Positions 33,144 to 41,762 of a stretch of 64,000 bases of DNA are shown here, one piece after another. Source of the DNA: VRUE01 sp963697695. GTDB taxonomy: Bacteria; Actinomycetota; Thermoleophilia; Solirubrobacterales; 70-9. The DNA lies in NCBI GenBank assembly GCA_963697695.1, contig OY969094.1, positions 992,001-1,056,000 of the forward strand. The letters run 5' to 3'. The notes below the pieces were generated by a model. It was not told where the DNA came from, searched no databases, and saw nothing but the letters and a program-made list of their open reading frames with translations. How positions within the stretch are numbered: the first letter of the stretch is position 1; each line of letters begins with the position of its first letter. The position numbers and the translations under genes were made by a program.

Positions 33144-33798
33144 GAGTTGCCGCGAGTGGCGGGAGTCGCTGGGGGCCTACGCGCTGAACCAGCTTCCGCC
33201 CGAAGAGGAGGCAGGGCTCGAGGCTCATCTGGAGGGATGCCCCGGCTGCCGGGCCGAGACCGACTCGCTGCTTTCCGTGTCGCGGCTCCTGCCGCACGCC
33301 GACCCCGAGCGCTTCGGCCCGGCGCCACTCCCCCCGGCGGGGCTCGGCAAGCGAATCGAGGCCAAAATCGGCGCCGAACGGCGAACGAGCCGGCGACGGC
33401 GCTTGCGCTTCGGTCTGGCGCTCGGCGGCGCCGCGGCGACGGCAGCAGCAGTCCTGATGATCTTCGCCTTCGACGGCGGCACCGGCTCCTCCCCTGAGCA
33501 GCACGTGCAGTTCGGTGCCCTGCCGGGCGGGGTGAAAATCGGCGCGACGCTCGAGCCCCACGCTTACGGCACCGAGATCCACATGTACGTGAAGGGCGTC
33601 CGCTCGGGCACGCTCTGCCGGGTCTTCCTAATCGGCGCCAACGGCGCCCGAATGCCGGCCGGCACCTTCCGCTACCGCTGGGGCGATGACGCCAACGCCG
33701 TGCTCAGCTCCGCTCTCGACCTCTCGCGGACGAAGGCGATCGGCGTCCACGCCGGCGGCCGCACCTTCATCGCTCCGGTCGGCGGAGGACGGGCCTAG
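33133..33798 (+). CDS. Membrane anti-sigma factor with zinc finger
   Basis: 221 aa. N-terminal zinc-binding anti-sigma domain with HLEGCPGC (H-x3-C-x2-C) after an early Cys6, a membrane helix (FGLALGGAAATAAAVLMIFAF, near residue 100) and an extracytoplasmic beta domain resembling RskA C-terminal domains (EIHMYVKGVRSGTLCRVFL). It would hold the ECF factor at the membrane and release it on signal; co-expression is ensured by the overlap. Its stop lies one base from that of the convergent acyltransferase. Confidence 0.92.
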   Translation: MKTESCREWRESLGAYALNQLPPEEEAGLEAHLEGCPGCRAETDSLLSVSRLLPHADPERFGPAPLPPAGLGKRIEAKIGAERRTSRRRRLRFGLALGGAAATAAAVLMIFAFDGGTGSSPEQHVQFGALPGGVKIGATLEPHAYGTEIHMYVKGVRSGTLCRVFLIGANGARMPAGTFRYRWGDDANAVLSSALDLSRTKAIGVHAGGRTFIAPVGGGRA

Positions 33799-33799
33799 C

Positions 33800-34474
33800 T
33801 CAAGCGCTTTGGCGGCCCGGACCGGCCGGCGGGACGAGCGCCCGGATCTCGGCCAGAAGCCGAGCCGCGATCTCGCCCGGCTGCTCGTCGGGTCGAGCCT
33901 GGCCGCCGGCGGGCTCGAAGAAGCGGGTGCTCACCCGCGGGCGGTGCGGGAACCTCGTGAAGCCGGTAGTGCCCTCGACCGCAACGCAGACGAGCTTCGC
34001 CTCCGGAACCTCGAGTGCGAGGCGGCCGAGCCCGCTGCGCGCTCGCAGCACCTTGCCCTTCGAGCGGGTTCCTTCGGGAAAGACGCCGATGCAGGCACCG
34101 TGTCGCAGCTCCTCGATCGCCCGCGTCAACGCCCCGGCGTCTCCGGCGCCCCGTTCGATCGGGATCTGCCCCATGCCGTTCAGGACCGGGGCAAGACCGC
34201 GTATGTCCCACAGTTCCGACTTGGCCAGCGCCTTGATCTGGCGGCGGCGGATCGCCGCGACCCCGACCGTCACCGAGTCCCAGTGGCTGTCGTGGTTGCC
34301 GACCACTAGCACCGGCCCGCTCTCGGGCAGCGCCTCGAGCCCCTCGACCTTCAGCCGCCCCCAGATCATCGCCGGCCGGCAGACCGCCATCGCCGTCCTG
34401 TACATCGGGCTCGGCTCCTTCATCGGTCCGGCCGCCAGGGCGTCGCGATCCTGCGGTTCGGTCGAAGTCTCCAT
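33800..34474 (-). CDS. 1-acyl-sn-glycerol-3-phosphate acyltransferase family (PlsC-like)
   Basis: 224 aa from ATG 34474. Catalytic NHDSHWD (H-x4-D) and phosphate-binding FPEGTRSKG are both present, plus IPIERGAGD. These enzymes transfer an acyl chain to lysophosphatidic acid in phospholipid synthesis, on the inner face of the membrane. It diverges from the PAS gene; a CRP-like palindrome lies between. Confidence 0.92.
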   Translation of the reverse strand: METSTEPQDRDALAAGPMKEPSPMYRTAMAVCRPAMIWGRLKVEGLEALPESGPVLVVGNHDSHWDSVTVGVAAIRRRQIKALAKSELWDIRGLAPVLNGMGQIPIERGAGDAGALTRAIEELRHGACIGVFPEGTRSKGKVLRARSGLGRLALEVPEAKLVCVAVEGTTGFTRFPHRPRVSTRFFEPAGGQARPDEQPGEIAARLLAEIRALVPPAGPGRQSA

Positions 34475-34521
34475 CGCGGGGACGGTATTCGATCTACATC
34501 CCTCACAGCGGAATACCAATA

Positions 34522-34537
34522 CGTGACCAAGATCACG
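34522..34537. promoter_or_regulatory. CRP/FNR-like inverted repeat
   Basis: CGTGACCAAGATCACG has GTGA-N6-TCAC symmetry, the pattern bound by CRP/FNR-family regulators. It lies 48 bases upstream of the acyltransferase start and 105 bases upstream of the PAS gene start, in a divergent promoter region. Confidence 0.45.
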
Positions 34538-34642
34538 CAACCGGGTAGGCAGGGGTTCGAAGGTACTCGTCTCGCTTCTGCGGAGCGGTCTCGTCCACTT
34601 CCCCTTTGGCTGTGCGAATCCCAACTATCTAAAGTGTCATCT

Positions 34643-35050
34643 GTGACGCAGAGGCCCCTAGAGCTGATCCTGGCTCGTAACCTGATGTCGGCGCTCTCGA
34701 CCCCGGCCTTCCTGGTCGACGAGGGCGGCGTCCTCGTCTTCTACAACGAGGCCGCCGGGATGCTGCTCGGCAAGCGCTTCGAGGAGCTGGGGACGGTCGG
34801 CGCCGCCGAGTGGGGAGCGCTGTTCGGGCCCTTCGACAACCACGGCGAGCCGATCCCCTACGACGACCTCCCCCTTGTGGTCGCCGTGCGCAACGGGCGC
34901 CCGGCCCATGCGGACTTCGAGATCAGCTCTGCCGACGGCGCCCGCCACCAGGTCGAGGTCTCCGCGTTCCCGATCCTCACCCCGCACGGCTCGCAGGGCG
35001 CGATCGCGGTCTTCTGGCCGAGCGCGTCCACCAACGGGACCGGACGCTGA
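34643..35050 (+). CDS. Small PAS-domain protein
   Basis: 135 aa from GTG 34643 (an ATG at 34685 is also possible). A single PAS fold: STPAFLVDEGGVLVFYNEAAGMLLGKRFEEL, then DGARHQVEVSAFPIL. There is no output domain, so it may sense a ligand or redox state and act through a partner. It ends one base before the ATG of the metallo-beta-lactamase gene, a likely functional partner. Confidence 0.8.
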   Translation: MTQRPLELILARNLMSALSTPAFLVDEGGVLVFYNEAAGMLLGKRFEELGTVGAAEWGALFGPFDNHGEPIPYDDLPLVVAVRNGRPAHADFEISSADGARHQVEVSAFPILTPHGSQGAIAVFWPSASTNGTGR

Positions 35051-35051
35051 G

Positions 35052-35930
35052 ATGAAGGTCAAGCTCTGGGGCACCCGTGGTTCGATCCCCTCCCCAGGGC
35101 CGGAGACGATCCGCTACGGCGGCAACACCTCGTGCGTCGGCGTGACGCTCTCCGACGGGTCGCTGCTGGCACTCGACGCCGGCACCGGCATCCGCAGCCT
35201 CGGCCTCGCTCTCGCCGCCGAGCCGACCCGCCTGCACATCCTCCTCACCCACCTTCACCTCGATCACATCCAGGGACTCGTCTTCTTCGCCCCCGCCTTC
35301 CGCTCCCAGACCGAGATCGTGATCTGGGGCCCGGCCTCGCCGGAGGCCTCCCTGCGGGATCGCATCGCCCGCTACATCTCGGCGCCGCTCTCGCCGGTCG
35401 AGGTGCGCGAGCTTCCCTGCGACGTCTCCTTCCGCCACTGCCCGGAGACCGAGTGGGAGATCGGCCCGGCGCGGATCCGCGCCGCCTCGGTCGCCCACCG
35501 TGGCCCGACGCTCGGCTACCGGATCGACGACGGTGGCTCCTCGCTCGCCTACATCCCCGACCACGAGCCCGCCCTCGGCGCCGACATCGATGCGCTCGAC
35601 GAGGACTGGATCTCGGGCTTCGCCCTGGCCAAGGACGCCTCGATGCTGATCCACGACGGCCAGTACGCGGACGCCGAGTACCCCGACCACATCGGCTGGG
35701 GGCACTCCTCCCTCTCCCACTCGCTCGCCTTCGCGCGCCGCACCGGTGCCGAGCGCACCGTCCTCTTCCACCACGATCCGATGCATTCCGACGAGCGCCT
35801 CGACCTTCTCGGCGAGGAAGCGCGACAGCGCTGGCGCGACATAGGAGGAGCCGAAGGCACGATCGAGCTCGGGGTCGAGCGGGCCGAGTACGAGCTGCCG
35901 GCGCGCGTCGGCGTGCGTGCAAGTAATTAG
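35052..35930 (+). CDS. Metallo-beta-lactamase-fold phosphodiesterase-like hydrolase
   Basis: 292 aa. MKVKLWGTRGSIPSPGPETIRYGGNTSC and LLTHLHLDHIQGL (H-x-H-x-D-H metal site) are typical of the PhnP/RNase Z-like branch that cleaves phosphodiesters; further metal ligands are in YIPDHEP and WGHSS. The substrate could be a cyclic nucleotide or phosphodiester. Paired with a PAS protein, it may be a ligand-controlled signalling enzyme; this is inference. Confidence 0.88.
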   Translation: MKVKLWGTRGSIPSPGPETIRYGGNTSCVGVTLSDGSLLALDAGTGIRSLGLALAAEPTRLHILLTHLHLDHIQGLVFFAPAFRSQTEIVIWGPASPEASLRDRIARYISAPLSPVEVRELPCDVSFRHCPETEWEIGPARIRAASVAHRGPTLGYRIDDGGSSLAYIPDHEPALGADIDALDEDWISGFALAKDASMLIHDGQYADAEYPDHIGWGHSSLSHSLAFARRTGAERTVLFHHDPMHSDERLDLLGEEARQRWRDIGGAEGTIELGVERAEYELPARVGVRASN

Positions 35931-35984
35931 TTGAGTTAAACACCATGGTTCATGAGCCCTCGAGGCCCGCTACCCTGCGGATCG

Positions 35985-36602
35985 ATGTCATTTACTCCTG
36001 GCATCGATGCTGCGATTGAGCGTTCGGAGCTGATCAGGGAAGCGCTGGAAACGGCGCGGCAGGCGCATGCCGGCCAGACCCGTCGCGGCAGCGCCGACGG
36101 CGTCCCCTACATCAACCATCCGCTGGCGGTCGCCGAGCACCTGGCCGAACATCACTTCACCGAGGAGGTGCTGGCCGCAGCGCTTCTGCACGACGTGGTC
36201 GAGAAGAGCGACACCCAGGTCGGCGAGGTGCGCGAGCGGTTCGGCGAGCCCGTGGCGAGCCTGGTCGACGCGATGACCGAAGACGAGACGATCGAGCCCT
36301 ACGAGGAGCGCAAGGAGGAGCATCGCTGGCGGGTCGCAGAGGCGGGACCGGCAGCGCTGGCGATCTTCGCCGCCGACAAACTGACCAACGTCGCGATGCT
36401 GCGCGACGCCTATGCCCTGATCGGGGAGGGCGTCAGCGACGAACTCAAGGTCTCGCTCGACCTCAAGATCTACGTCTGGGAGGCGGACCTCGAAATGCTC
36501 TTCAAGGAGGCACCCAGCATGCCGCTCACCAACGAGTTCGCCGACGAGATGGTCGAGCTCTGGGGCGACCGCTTCAAAGACGTCACGTCTTCCCCTGGGT
36601 GA
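35985..36602 (+). CDS. HD-domain hydrolase, RelA/SpoT-hydrolase-like
   Basis: 205 aa from ATG 35985 (an ATG 33 bases upstream is open). The metal-binding set is His in YINHPLAVAEHL, HD in ALLHDVVEK, and Asp in FAADKLTNVAMLRD. This arrangement matches the (p)ppGpp hydrolase domain of RelA/SpoT and small alarmone hydrolases, but no synthetase domain is attached. Alarmone or nucleotide hydrolysis is likely but unproven. The 3' end overlaps the convergent DUF6328 gene by 20 bases. Confidence 0.82.
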   Translation: MSFTPGIDAAIERSELIREALETARQAHAGQTRRGSADGVPYINHPLAVAEHLAEHHFTEEVLAAALLHDVVEKSDTQVGEVRERFGEPVASLVDAMTEDETIEPYEERKEEHRWRVAEAGPAALAIFAADKLTNVAMLRDAYALIGEGVSDELKVSLDLKIYVWEADLEMLFKEAPSMPLTNEFADEMVELWGDRFKDVTSSPG

Positions 36603-37062
36603 ACCTGCGTCGTAGCGGCAGCGCGTACCAGAGCGAGACGAAGACCGCGAGCGAGGCGGCACTGAAGAAGATGGTCGCCGTGGTGCCGAAGAGGACGTCG
36701 GTGATCAGCATGATCGCGCCGGTCATCGCCAGGGCGAGGCAACCGAGGCCAGCGATCGCAAGCTTGTTGGCGAGGAAGATGAGGTGGTCCTTCTGCTGCA
36801 TGCGGAAGGTCATCCGGTGGTACGCCGAGGGGGAGATCAGCAGCGCAGCCGAGAGCGCCGTCAGCAGCAGCGTCGCGAAGTAGACCCGCTCCTGGAAAGG
36901 AGTGATTTCCGAGAAGTTCTGCTGGAACGGGACCGCGAGCAGGAAGGCGAAGAGCACCTGGACTCCCGGCAGGGCGACCCGCAGCTCCTGAAGGAGCTCG
37001 TTGAGGTTGCGGTCGAGCCTCTCCCCCTCGCTCTCTTCCCTCCCCGACTGGCTGTCCGACAT
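36583..37062 (-). CDS. DUF6328 membrane protein
   Basis: 159 aa with four membrane helices (VLFAFLLAVPF, ERVYFATLLLTALSAALLIS, LGCLALAMTGAIMLITDVL, IFFSAASLAVFVSLWYAL) and the motif NLNELLQELRVALPGVQVLFAFLL that identifies DUF6328. Function unknown; it often lies near photolyase or stress genes in Actinobacteria. It diverges from the photolyase gene with 18 bases between the start codons. Confidence 0.87.
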   Translation of the reverse strand: MSDSQSGREESEGERLDRNLNELLQELRVALPGVQVLFAFLLAVPFQQNFSEITPFQERVYFATLLLTALSAALLISPSAYHRMTFRMQQKDHLIFLANKLAIAGLGCLALAMTGAIMLITDVLFGTTATIFFSAASLAVFVSLWYALPLRRRFTQGKT

Positions 37063-37080
37063 GCCATCACCATATGCGAA

Positions 37081-38444
37081 GTGAAGACCGCGATCGTTCT
37101 CTTCAACCGCGATCTCCGTGTGCGGGACCACCCTGCGCTTGGCGCCGCGGCGAAGGCGGAGCGGGTCGTGCCACTGTTCGTCTTCGACGAGGCGCTGCTC
37201 GGCTCGCGTTTCGCCGCCCCGAACCGCGTCGCCTTCATGCTGGAGTCGCTGCGCGATCTCGACGAGGCGCTGCGACAACGAGGTGCGCGCCTCTGCGTGA
37301 GGCGCGGGGACCCGGTCGAAGAGACGATTGCCGTGGCGAAGGAAATGCGATGCGGGCGAGCTGCACGTCAGCGCCGACTGGAGCGCCTACGCGCGGCGGC
37401 GGGAGCGGCGCCTGCGCCATGCCTGCGAGGAGCAGCGGGTCGCCTTCGATGCGCACCCCGGCATCGCGATCGTGCCGCCGGGCGTCGTGACCCCAACCGG
37501 CGGCGATCATTTCAAGGTCTTCACACCGTTCCATCGCGGTTGGGAGAAGGTGTCGTTGCGGCCGAAGCTGACGGCGCCGCGCCGGCTCGCGACCCCACCG
37601 CGGCTGCGAGCCGGGCGGCTGCCGGCCGCGTCCTCCCTGCCCGGCGCAGAGGCCTCGCCGGAGCGCACGCCTGGCGGGGAGACGGAGGGCCCGGCGCCTG
37701 ATGCGGACCTTCCTGCGCAGCGGTCTCGCCTCTTACCCGGACCGGCACGACGACCTGGCGGGCGATGCGACCTCAAGCCTCAGCCCGTACCTCCGCTTCG
37801 GCTGCCTCTCGCCGCTGGAGCTGCTCGAGGCTGCCCGCGACCGCCGCGGCGGCGCAGCGTTTGCCAGACAGCTCTGCTGGCGCGACTTCCACCACCAGGT
37901 ACTGGCCGCCTTCCCCTCCCTGCCCCGTCGCGACTACCGTCCGCGCGGCGATCGCTGGTCGCGCTCCAAGCGTGCCTTCGAGGCCTGGCAGGCGGGGCAC
38001 ACCGGCTACCCGATCGTCGACGCCGGGATGCGCCAGCTCACCCGTGAGGGCCGGATGCACAACCGGGCGCGACTGATCGTCGCCTCCTTCCTGACCAAGG
38101 ACCTCTACCTGGACTGGCGCTGGGGAGCGCGCCACTTCTGGGACCTGCTCAGCGACGGCGAGATAGCCAACAACGCCGGCAACTGGCAATGGGTCGCCGG
38201 TACCGGCAACGACACCCGCCCAAACCGCGTCTTCAACCCGATCCGCCAAGCGCATCGCTTCGACCCCAAGGGGAATTACGTGCGCCGCTACCTGCCCGAG
38301 CTCGAAGACGTCGAGGGTGCAGCAGTGCACGAGCCGTGGAGGCTGGTTGCGGCGACGCGCCGCAACCTCGACTACCCGGAGCCGATCGTCGACCACGACG
38401 ACGCCGCGGCGGACTTCCTGGCCAGGCGCGGAGCGGGCCAATAG
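37081..38444 (+). pseudogene. Deoxyribodipyrimidine photolyase, two apparent frameshifts
   Basis: Photolyases use light, FAD and an antenna to split pyrimidine dimers. The whole family sequence is present but in three frames. The N-terminal part (KTAIVLFNRDLRVRDHPALG from GTG 37081) runs to about 37350. It shifts by one base to GELHVSADWSAYARRRERRL and FKVFTPFHRGWEKV, then shifts again near 37690 to MRTFLRSGLASYPDRHDDL, which ends with the FAD-binding region (SPYLRFG, MRQLTREGRMHNRARL, NAGNWQWVAGTGNDTRPNR). Total 1364 bases is two more than a multiple of three giving 453 aa, the normal length. Either a recent pseudogene or two one-base sequencing errors. Confidence 0.88.
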
Positions 38445-38447
38445 AGG

Positions 38448-38488
38448 CGTTCGCAGTTTTGATCGCTATGCGGCCAAAACTGCGAACG
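38448..38488. terminator. Perfect 14-bp hairpin after the photolyase gene
   Basis: CGTTCGCAGTTTTG (38448-38461) and its exact complement (38475-38488) enclose 13 bases. It starts three bases after the photolyase stop and ends 28 bases before the phosphorylase start. The AT-rich top of the stem lacks a trailing T-run, so terminator is the best guess rather than certain. Confidence 0.55.
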
Positions 38489-38516
38489 GAATCGCGGGAC
38501 GCCTAGGATCGCAAGC

Positions 38517-39194
38517 ATGGGGCGGCTCGCAGTCATGCTCGGCAGCAACGCACTCGGGCCCGGCGGCGAGACCATCGCCGCTGCGGCGGCTGAGCACGGA
38601 GCGGCGATCGTGCAGCGCCACGACGACGATCTCTACCGCCTGCCGCACGAAATCGATCACGCCGAGAACCTGCGACCGCTGGTCGACCAGGGCTGCGACC
38701 GGGTACTGGCGATCGGCTCGGTCGGCTCGCTCAGCACCGAGCTGGAGGTCGGCAGCCTGCTCTGCCCCGACGACTTCATCGCCCTCCACCTGGGCCTCAC
38801 GGTCTTCGCCGACGAGCGCGGGCATCGTGCCCCCGGGTTCGACCCGGAGTGGCGCGAGGAAGTCCTCGCTGCCTGGCGCTCGAGCGGAGGCGCCGTCCGC
38901 GACGGCGGCGTCTACTGGCAGGCGATCGGGCCGCGCTTCGAGACCCCGGCCGAGATCCGCCTGATGGCCGCCCACGCCGACGTGGTCGGCATGACGATCG
39001 CCTCCGAGTGCATCGTCGCCGGCGAGCTGGGTCTCGCCTACGCGGCGATCTGCGTCGTCGACAACCTGGCCAACGGGATCGGGCCGGGGCCGCTGGAGAT
39101 CCTCGAGCTGGAAGCGGCGCGAGCGGCGAACGCGCTGCAGTTGCACGACGGCCTGGCAGCGGTGCTGCCGCAGCTGGGCGCGGTGGGACCTTGA
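38517..39194 (+). CDS. S-methyl-5'-thioadenosine/thioinosine phosphorylase-like protein
   Basis: 225-aa nucleoside phosphorylase of the PNP/MTAP type. AIGSVGSLSTELEVGSLLCPDDFI and GPRFETPAEIRLMAAHADVVGMT, followed by SECIVAGELGLAYAAICVVDNLANG, give the phosphate- and base-binding segments. It splits methylthioadenosine or methylthioinosine, by-products of polyamine synthesis. Its TGA overlaps the TTG start of the deaminase gene (TTGA), consistent with a deaminate-then-phosphorolyse route through thioinosine. Confidence 0.88.
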   Translation: MGRLAVMLGSNALGPGGETIAAAAAEHGAAIVQRHDDDLYRLPHEIDHAENLRPLVDQGCDRVLAIGSVGSLSTELEVGSLLCPDDFIALHLGLTVFADERGHRAPGFDPEWREEVLAAWRSSGGAVRDGGVYWQAIGPRFETPAEIRLMAAHADVVGMTIASECIVAGELGLAYAAICVVDNLANGIGPGPLEILELEAARAANALQLHDGLAAVLPQLGAVGP

Positions 39195-40510
39195 GCAAGC
39201 CGCTGACCGTGAGCGGCGCCGTCCTCGACGGCGAGACGGTCGGGCTGCGCTGCCTGGACGGAGAGATCGCGGCGCTCGGGCCGGAGGTGGTGCCGGAGCC
39301 CGGCGACGAGACAATCGATGCCGCCGGCGCACCGCTGGTGCCGCCCCTGGTCAACGGCCACACCCATGCCGCGATGACCCTTTTCCGCGGCTGGGGCGGC
39401 GACCTGCCCCTGATGCGCTGGCTGCAGGAGAAGGTCTGGCCGGTCGAGGCTAGGCTCGACGCCGAGGACGTCTACTGGGGCACGCGCCTCGCCTGCGCCG
39501 AGATGATCCGGACCGGGACGAGCCGCTTCTGGGATATGTACTGGCACCCGGACGCCACCGCCCGCGCGGTCTGTGACGCCGGCCTGCGGGCGACGATCGG
39601 CGGTCCGCTCTTCGATGTAGACGGCGAGACGGCCGAGATGCAGGAGTCGTCGCTGCGCAACCTCGACGCACTGGCCCAGTTCGGCCCTCAGATCGGCCGG
39701 GCGCTCGCCCCGCATGGGATTTACACGGTCAGCGAAGGGCTGCTGTGCTGGACCGGCGAGCTGGCCGCGGAACGGCAGGTCTCCGTCCACATCCACCTCT
39801 CCGAGACCGAGCAGGAGGTGGACGACTGCGTCGCCGAGCACGGAGTGCGTCCCGCCATCTACCTCGATCGGATCGGCCTGCTCAGCCAGCGCACCGTCCT
39901 CGCCCACGGTGTATGGCTCGACCGCGAGGAGCTGGAGCTGATCGCCGAGCGCGGCTGCACCGTGGTCTCGAACCCGGTCGCCAACATGAAGCTGGCTGTG
40001 GGCGGTGTCTTCCCCTACCCGGCCGCAAGGGAGGCCGGTGTCGCCGTCGGGCTCGGCACCGACGGAGCCGGGTCGAACGACTCGCTGGACCTGCTCGCCG
40101 ACCTCAAGGCCTTCGCCCTGGCACAGCGCCACACCACCGGCGACCCCACCGTCCTGCCCGCCGAGGAGGCCTGGCGAATCGCCACCGGCGCCTCCGCCCC
40201 CCTCCTCACAGGCAACAACCACGACGCGAATCAAGTTTCCAATGAAATAGATGGAGAACTTGATTCGCGTCGGTGGGTGGGGTCTGTGCTGAGAGTCGGG
40301 GGGCCCGCGGACTTCCTGCTGCTGCGACGGGAGTCGCATGAGCTGGGGCTGGGGGACCTGCACTCGAACCTGGTCTACGCGGCGAGCGGCTCGGTCGTCG
40401 ACACCACGGTGGTCGCCGGGCGGGTGCTGATGCGCGGCGGCGAGGTAGAGGGGCTCGAGGAAGTGGTCGCTCGCGCTGCCGAGCGGGCGCGACGGCTCGG
40501 AATCGGCTGA
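39191..40510 (+). CDS. 5-methylthioadenosine/S-adenosylhomocysteine deaminase-like amidohydrolase
   Basis: 439-aa amidohydrolase starting at TTG 39191. Metal ligands: His57 and His59 in NGHTHAAM, His in HIHLSETEQE, His in LAHGVW and Asp in GLGTDGAGSNDSLDLL. The family removes the amino group from MTA or SAH. Near the C-terminus (residues about 344-361) an extra stretch, DANQVSNEIDGELDSR, is encoded by a 51-base inverted repeat (40222-40272). It lies between the conserved ASAPLLTG and VGSVLRVGGPADFLLL segments, which related proteins join with few residues. The frame stays open, so the enzyme is probably intact. Confidence 0.87.
   Translation: MSKPLTVSGAVLDGETVGLRCLDGEIAALGPEVVPEPGDETIDAAGAPLVPPLVNGHTHAAMTLFRGWGGDLPLMRWLQEKVWPVEARLDAEDVYWGTRLACAEMIRTGTSRFWDMYWHPDATARAVCDAGLRATIGGPLFDVDGETAEMQESSLRNLDALAQFGPQIGRALAPHGIYTVSEGLLCWTGELAAERQVSVHIHLSETEQEVDDCVAEHGVRPAIYLDRIGLLSQRTVLAHGVWLDREELELIAERGCTVVSNPVANMKLAVGGVFPYPAAREAGVAVGLGTDGAGSNDSLDLLADLKAFALAQRHTTGDPTVLPAEEAWRIATGASAPLLTGNNHDANQVSNEIDGELDSRRWVGSVLRVGGPADFLLLRRESHELGLGDLHSNLVYAASGSVVDTTVVAGRVLMRGGEVEGLEEVVARAAERARRLGIG
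40222..40272. repeat. Palindrome inserted in frame within the deaminase gene
   Basis: CGACGCGAATCAAGTT (40222-40237) and its exact complement (40257-40272) enclose 19 bases that are AT-richer than the surrounding gene. All 51 bases are in the reading frame and encode residues absent from the family consensus. It resembles, in kind, the palindromic elements of Rickettsia that insert inside genes. Confidence 0.85.
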
Positions 40511-40556
40511 GCAAAGAGGGTCGTTTGGCCAATCGCGGGTATAGGCTCGTTTGCGA

Positions 40557-41762
40557 GTGCCCAGGCAAGAGGCCACTGACGCGCGATCGGCCGGCGCCTC
40601 GGCCGTCCGCTACGAGAATGCCACCAAGCGCTACGGCGACTCCGCCGCACCGGCTGTCGATGGCCTGACGCTGGAGGTGCCCGCGGGCGAGATCTGCGTC
40701 CTGGTCGGGCCGTCGGGCTGTGGCAAGACAACCGCGATGCGTCTGGTCAACCGCACGGTGGAGCTCAGCGACGGCGACGTCTTCGTCGGCGAGCGCTCGG
40801 TGCGGGAGCGCGAGCCGGCCGAGCTGCGCCGCGAGATCGGCTACGTGATCCAGCAGATCGGCCTCTTCCCCCACCGCACGATCGCCGAGAACATCGCCGC
40901 GGTGCCGAATCTGCTCGGCTGGAAGAAGGACAGGACCAGGGCGCGGACGGCCGAGCTGCTCGAGCTGATCGGCCTCGATCCCGACCTCGGCGACCGCTAC
41001 CCGGCGCAGCTCTCGGGCGGCCAGCAGCAGCGGGTCGGCGTCGCCCGGGCGCTCGCCGCCGACCCGCTGGTGATGCTGATGGACGAGCCGTTCGGGGCGA
41101 TCGACCCGATCAACCGCGAGCGCCTGCAAAACGAGTTCCTGCGCCTGCAGGCGGAGATCGAAAAGACCGTCCTCTTCGTCACCCACGACATCGACGAGGC
41201 GATCAAGATGGGCGACCGGATCGCGATCATGCGCGAGGGCGGACGGGTCGCCCAGTACGCGACGCCGGCGGAGCTGCTGATGGCGCCGGCCGACGAGTTC
41301 GTCGAGGACTTCGTCGGCGCCGACCGCGCCCTGAAGCGCCTGGCGCTGATGCGGGTCTCCGACATCGACCTCTGGGAGGCACCGCTGGCCTTCGTCGGCC
41401 AGGCGAGCGCCGAGGTGCGGGCGAAGCTCGAGCGGGCCGAGGTCCCCTATCCCCTCCTGGTCGACGGCGAGCGGCGCCCGCTCGGCTGGCTCTCCGAGCG
41501 CGACCTGGCAATGGAGACGGTGCCGGCGCGGCCCGACTCGCCACTCGGCCCCACCCTCGAACTCGACGACGTGATGCGCGACGCGCTCGCCGACATCCTC
41601 CAGGCCGGGGCCCAGTACGCAGCAGTCACCGATGGCAAAGGCCGAATCGCCGGCGTCCTCTCGGTCGAGATCATCTCCGAGTTCCTCGGCTCGCCGGCGG
41701 CCAAGGTCGAGGAGCACAGCGCAGCGGAGCGGCCGCTGGGCGGGGAGGCCTCCGGTGGGTAG
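40557..41762 (+). CDS. Glycine betaine/choline-type ABC transporter ATPase
   Basis: 401 aa from GTG 40557. Walker A GPSGCGKTT (51-59), signature LSGGQQQRVGVARALA, Walker B VMLMDEPFGAID, then two C-terminal CBS domains (VLFVTHDIDEA precedes; YPLLVDGERRPLGWLSERDL and YAAVTDGKGRIAGVLSVE). ATPases with CBS domains belong to the OpuA/OpuC/ProV group of osmoprotectant importers, where CBS domains sense ionic strength. Overlaps the first permease gene by eight bases. Confidence 0.93.
   Translation: MPRQEATDARSAGASAVRYENATKRYGDSAAPAVDGLTLEVPAGEICVLVGPSGCGKTTAMRLVNRTVELSDGDVFVGERSVREREPAELRREIGYVIQQIGLFPHRTIAENIAAVPNLLGWKKDRTRARTAELLELIGLDPDLGDRYPAQLSGGQQQRVGVARALAADPLVMLMDEPFGAIDPINRERLQNEFLRLQAEIEKTVLFVTHDIDEAIKMGDRIAIMREGGRVAQYATPAELLMAPADEFVEDFVGADRALKRLALMRVSDIDLWEAPLAFVGQASAEVRAKLERAEVPYPLLVDGERRPLGWLSERDLAMETVPARPDSPLGPTLELDDVMRDALADILQAGAQYAAVTDGKGRIAGVLSVEIISEFLGSPAAKVEEHSAAERPLGGEASGG

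Noticed and set aside
36784..37701. Long plus-strand open frame joining DUF6328 antisense to the photolyase N-terminus
   Set aside because: Only the part from GTG 37081 to about 37350 matches photolyase; the upstream part is antisense to the membrane-protein gene.
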